From assembly GCF_001547525.1 (NCBI RefSeq), contig NZ_CM003769.1, positions 806,001-870,000 on the forward strand: a stretch of DNA of 64,000 nt. Reading direction: 5' to 3'. The stretch comes from Burkholderia anthina. Its GTDB lineage: Bacteria > Pseudomonadota > Gammaproteobacteria > Burkholderiales > Burkholderiaceae. The notes under the pieces are model-generated. The model worked only from the letters and a program-made list of their open reading frames with translations, did no database searches and was not told where the DNA came from. The translations under genes and the position numbers were made by a program. This document shows positions 63,221 through 64,000 of this stretch, piece after piece (the stretch's first letter is position 1; each line of letters begins with the position of its first letter).

Positions 63221-64000
63221 ATGACCACCGCACAGACTCCACCGCCGCAGAAACAGTCGCATCAGCCGGGCACCGAGCGCGACATGCACCCGAAGCCGCG
63301 CGACGAGGCGGCCGACTACGTCGGCAGCGGCAAGCTCGCCGGCAAGGTCGCGCTGGTGACGGGCGGCGACAGCGGGATCGGCCGCGCCGTGGCGATCGGT
63401 TTCGCGAAGGAGGGCGCGGACGTCGCGATCGTCTACCTGAAGGAATCCGACGATGCCGCGCACACGAAGAAGCTGATCGAGCAGGCCGGACGGCGTTGCG
63501 AGGCGATCGCATGCGACGTCGGCGATCGCCGGCAGGCGCGCGACGCGGTGGCGCGCACGGTCGAGCGGCTCGGCCGGCTCGACGTGCTCGTCAACAACGC
63601 AGGCGAGCAGCATCCGCAGCCGGGCATCGAGGACGTGTCCGAGGAGCAGCTCGAACGCACGTTCCGCACGAACGTGTACGGCATGTTCTTCTGCACGCAG
63701 GCGGCGCTGCCGCACATGAAGCAGGGCGGCCGCATCGTCAACACGGCGTCGGTCACCGCGTATCACGGCAGTCCGAAGCTGCCCGACTACTCGGCGACCA
63801 AGGGCGCGATCGTCGCGTTCACGCGCTCGCTGTCGATCGAACTGGCCGAGCGCGACATCCGCGTGAACGCGGTCGCGCCGGGGCCGATCTGGACGCCGCT
63901 GATTCCGTCGACGTTCACGCCCGAGCAGGTCGAGAAATTCGGCTCGAACGTGCCGCTCAAGCGGCCGGGCCAGCCGGACGAACTGATCGGCTGCTACGTG
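63221..64000 (+). CDS. SDR oxidoreductase of the general-stress (YghA/GSP39) type (3' end cut)
   Basis: 260 codons visible. A hydrophilic N-terminal extension (PPPQKQSHQPGTERDMHPKP) precedes a classical SDR: VALVTGGDSGIGRAVAIGFA, NNAGEQHPQPG, NTASVTAY, YSATK at about residue 190 and APGPIWTPLIPSTF. This N-terminal extension and the GEQHPQ motif are typical of YghA/YhdF-like general stress oxidoreductases. AAGGAGG lies 7 bases before the ATG. Only the last few tens of residues are missing. The strongest sigma-54-like site of the window sits just upstream. Confidence 0.92.
   Translation, partial: MTTAQTPPPQKQSHQPGTERDMHPKPRDEAADYVGSGKLAGKVALVTGGDSGIGRAVAIGFAKEGADVAIVYLKESDDAAHTKKLIEQAGRRCEAIACDVGDRRQARDAVARTVERLGRLDVLVNNAGEQHPQPGIEDVSEEQLERTFRTNVYGMFFCTQAALPHMKQGGRIVNTASVTAYHGSPKLPDYSATKGAIVAFTRSLSIELAERDIRVNAVAPGPIWTPLIPSTFTPEQVEKFGSNVPLKRPGQPDELIGCYV

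Overview
The window is high-GC (about two thirds G+C), tightly packed proteobacterial DNA. Codon use, the type of small stress proteins, the paralogue-rich regulators and the gene mix point to Burkholderia, probably the B. cepacia complex and probably a secondary chromosome. The genus is an inference from gene content; the replicon is not proven. No rRNA, tRNA, CRISPR array, insertion sequence or phage module was seen. The first gene (fdhD) and the last (an SDR) are cut by the window edges.

Layout. 1-6.5 kb: fdhD, a cyanide-insensitive bd-type quinol oxidase operon (cioAB), a bestrophin-like channel, a VOC protein, trpS and a tiny membrane protein. 6.9-13.1 kb: an R-body (reb) locus with four RebB-family proteins, several unrecognised companions, a Crp/Fnr-type regulator and a small sigma-70 family factor. 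13.2-19.7 kb: a catabolic-looking unit (flavin monooxygenase, RidA, DUF1028, M20 deacetylase), a LysR regulator and a divergent NCS1 permease. 19.8-25.1 kb: an FdhF/YdeP-type molybdoenzyme and a Clp ATPase with an N-terminal zinc finger. 25.7-28.0 kb: a family 1 encapsulin operon with its DyP peroxidase cargo. 28.5-36.97 kb: stress and redox genes (PsiE-like, DUF1269-like, MocR regulator, Rieske/FAD reductase, MarC, formaldehyde-dehydrogenase-like ADH, Cys-rich copper-storage-type protein).

37-43.6 kb: a hybrid histidine kinase, a BON protein, and a very unusual 934-residue fusion of an ATM1-type ABC exporter to a degenerate kinase ATPase-like region and a complete receiver domain. 43.8-60.4 kb: a surface-glycan or glycoconjugate cluster (SDR, GmhB-like phosphatase, two GT9, carbamoyltransferase, two GT2, two other glycosyltransferases, PIG-L deacetylase, UDP-glucuronate decarboxylase) with two sigma-54 activators and a hybrid kinase embedded in it. 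60.7-64 kb: a run of small stress-type genes and two SDRs.

The main synthesis: from about 35 to 63 kb at least seven transcription units on both strands carry sequences fitting the sigma-54 -24/-12 consensus (GG-N10-GC with GGCACG/TTGC-like cores) 36-80 bases ahead of the first gene. Two sigma-54 enhancer-binding proteins sit in the middle. I infer one RpoN-controlled regulon linking glycan synthesis, the ABC-receiver fusion, BON proteins and dehydrogenases, probably a stationary-phase, stress or low-oxygen envelope programme. The R-body locus and the encapsulin-peroxidase compartment are two further self-assembling protein systems in the same window.
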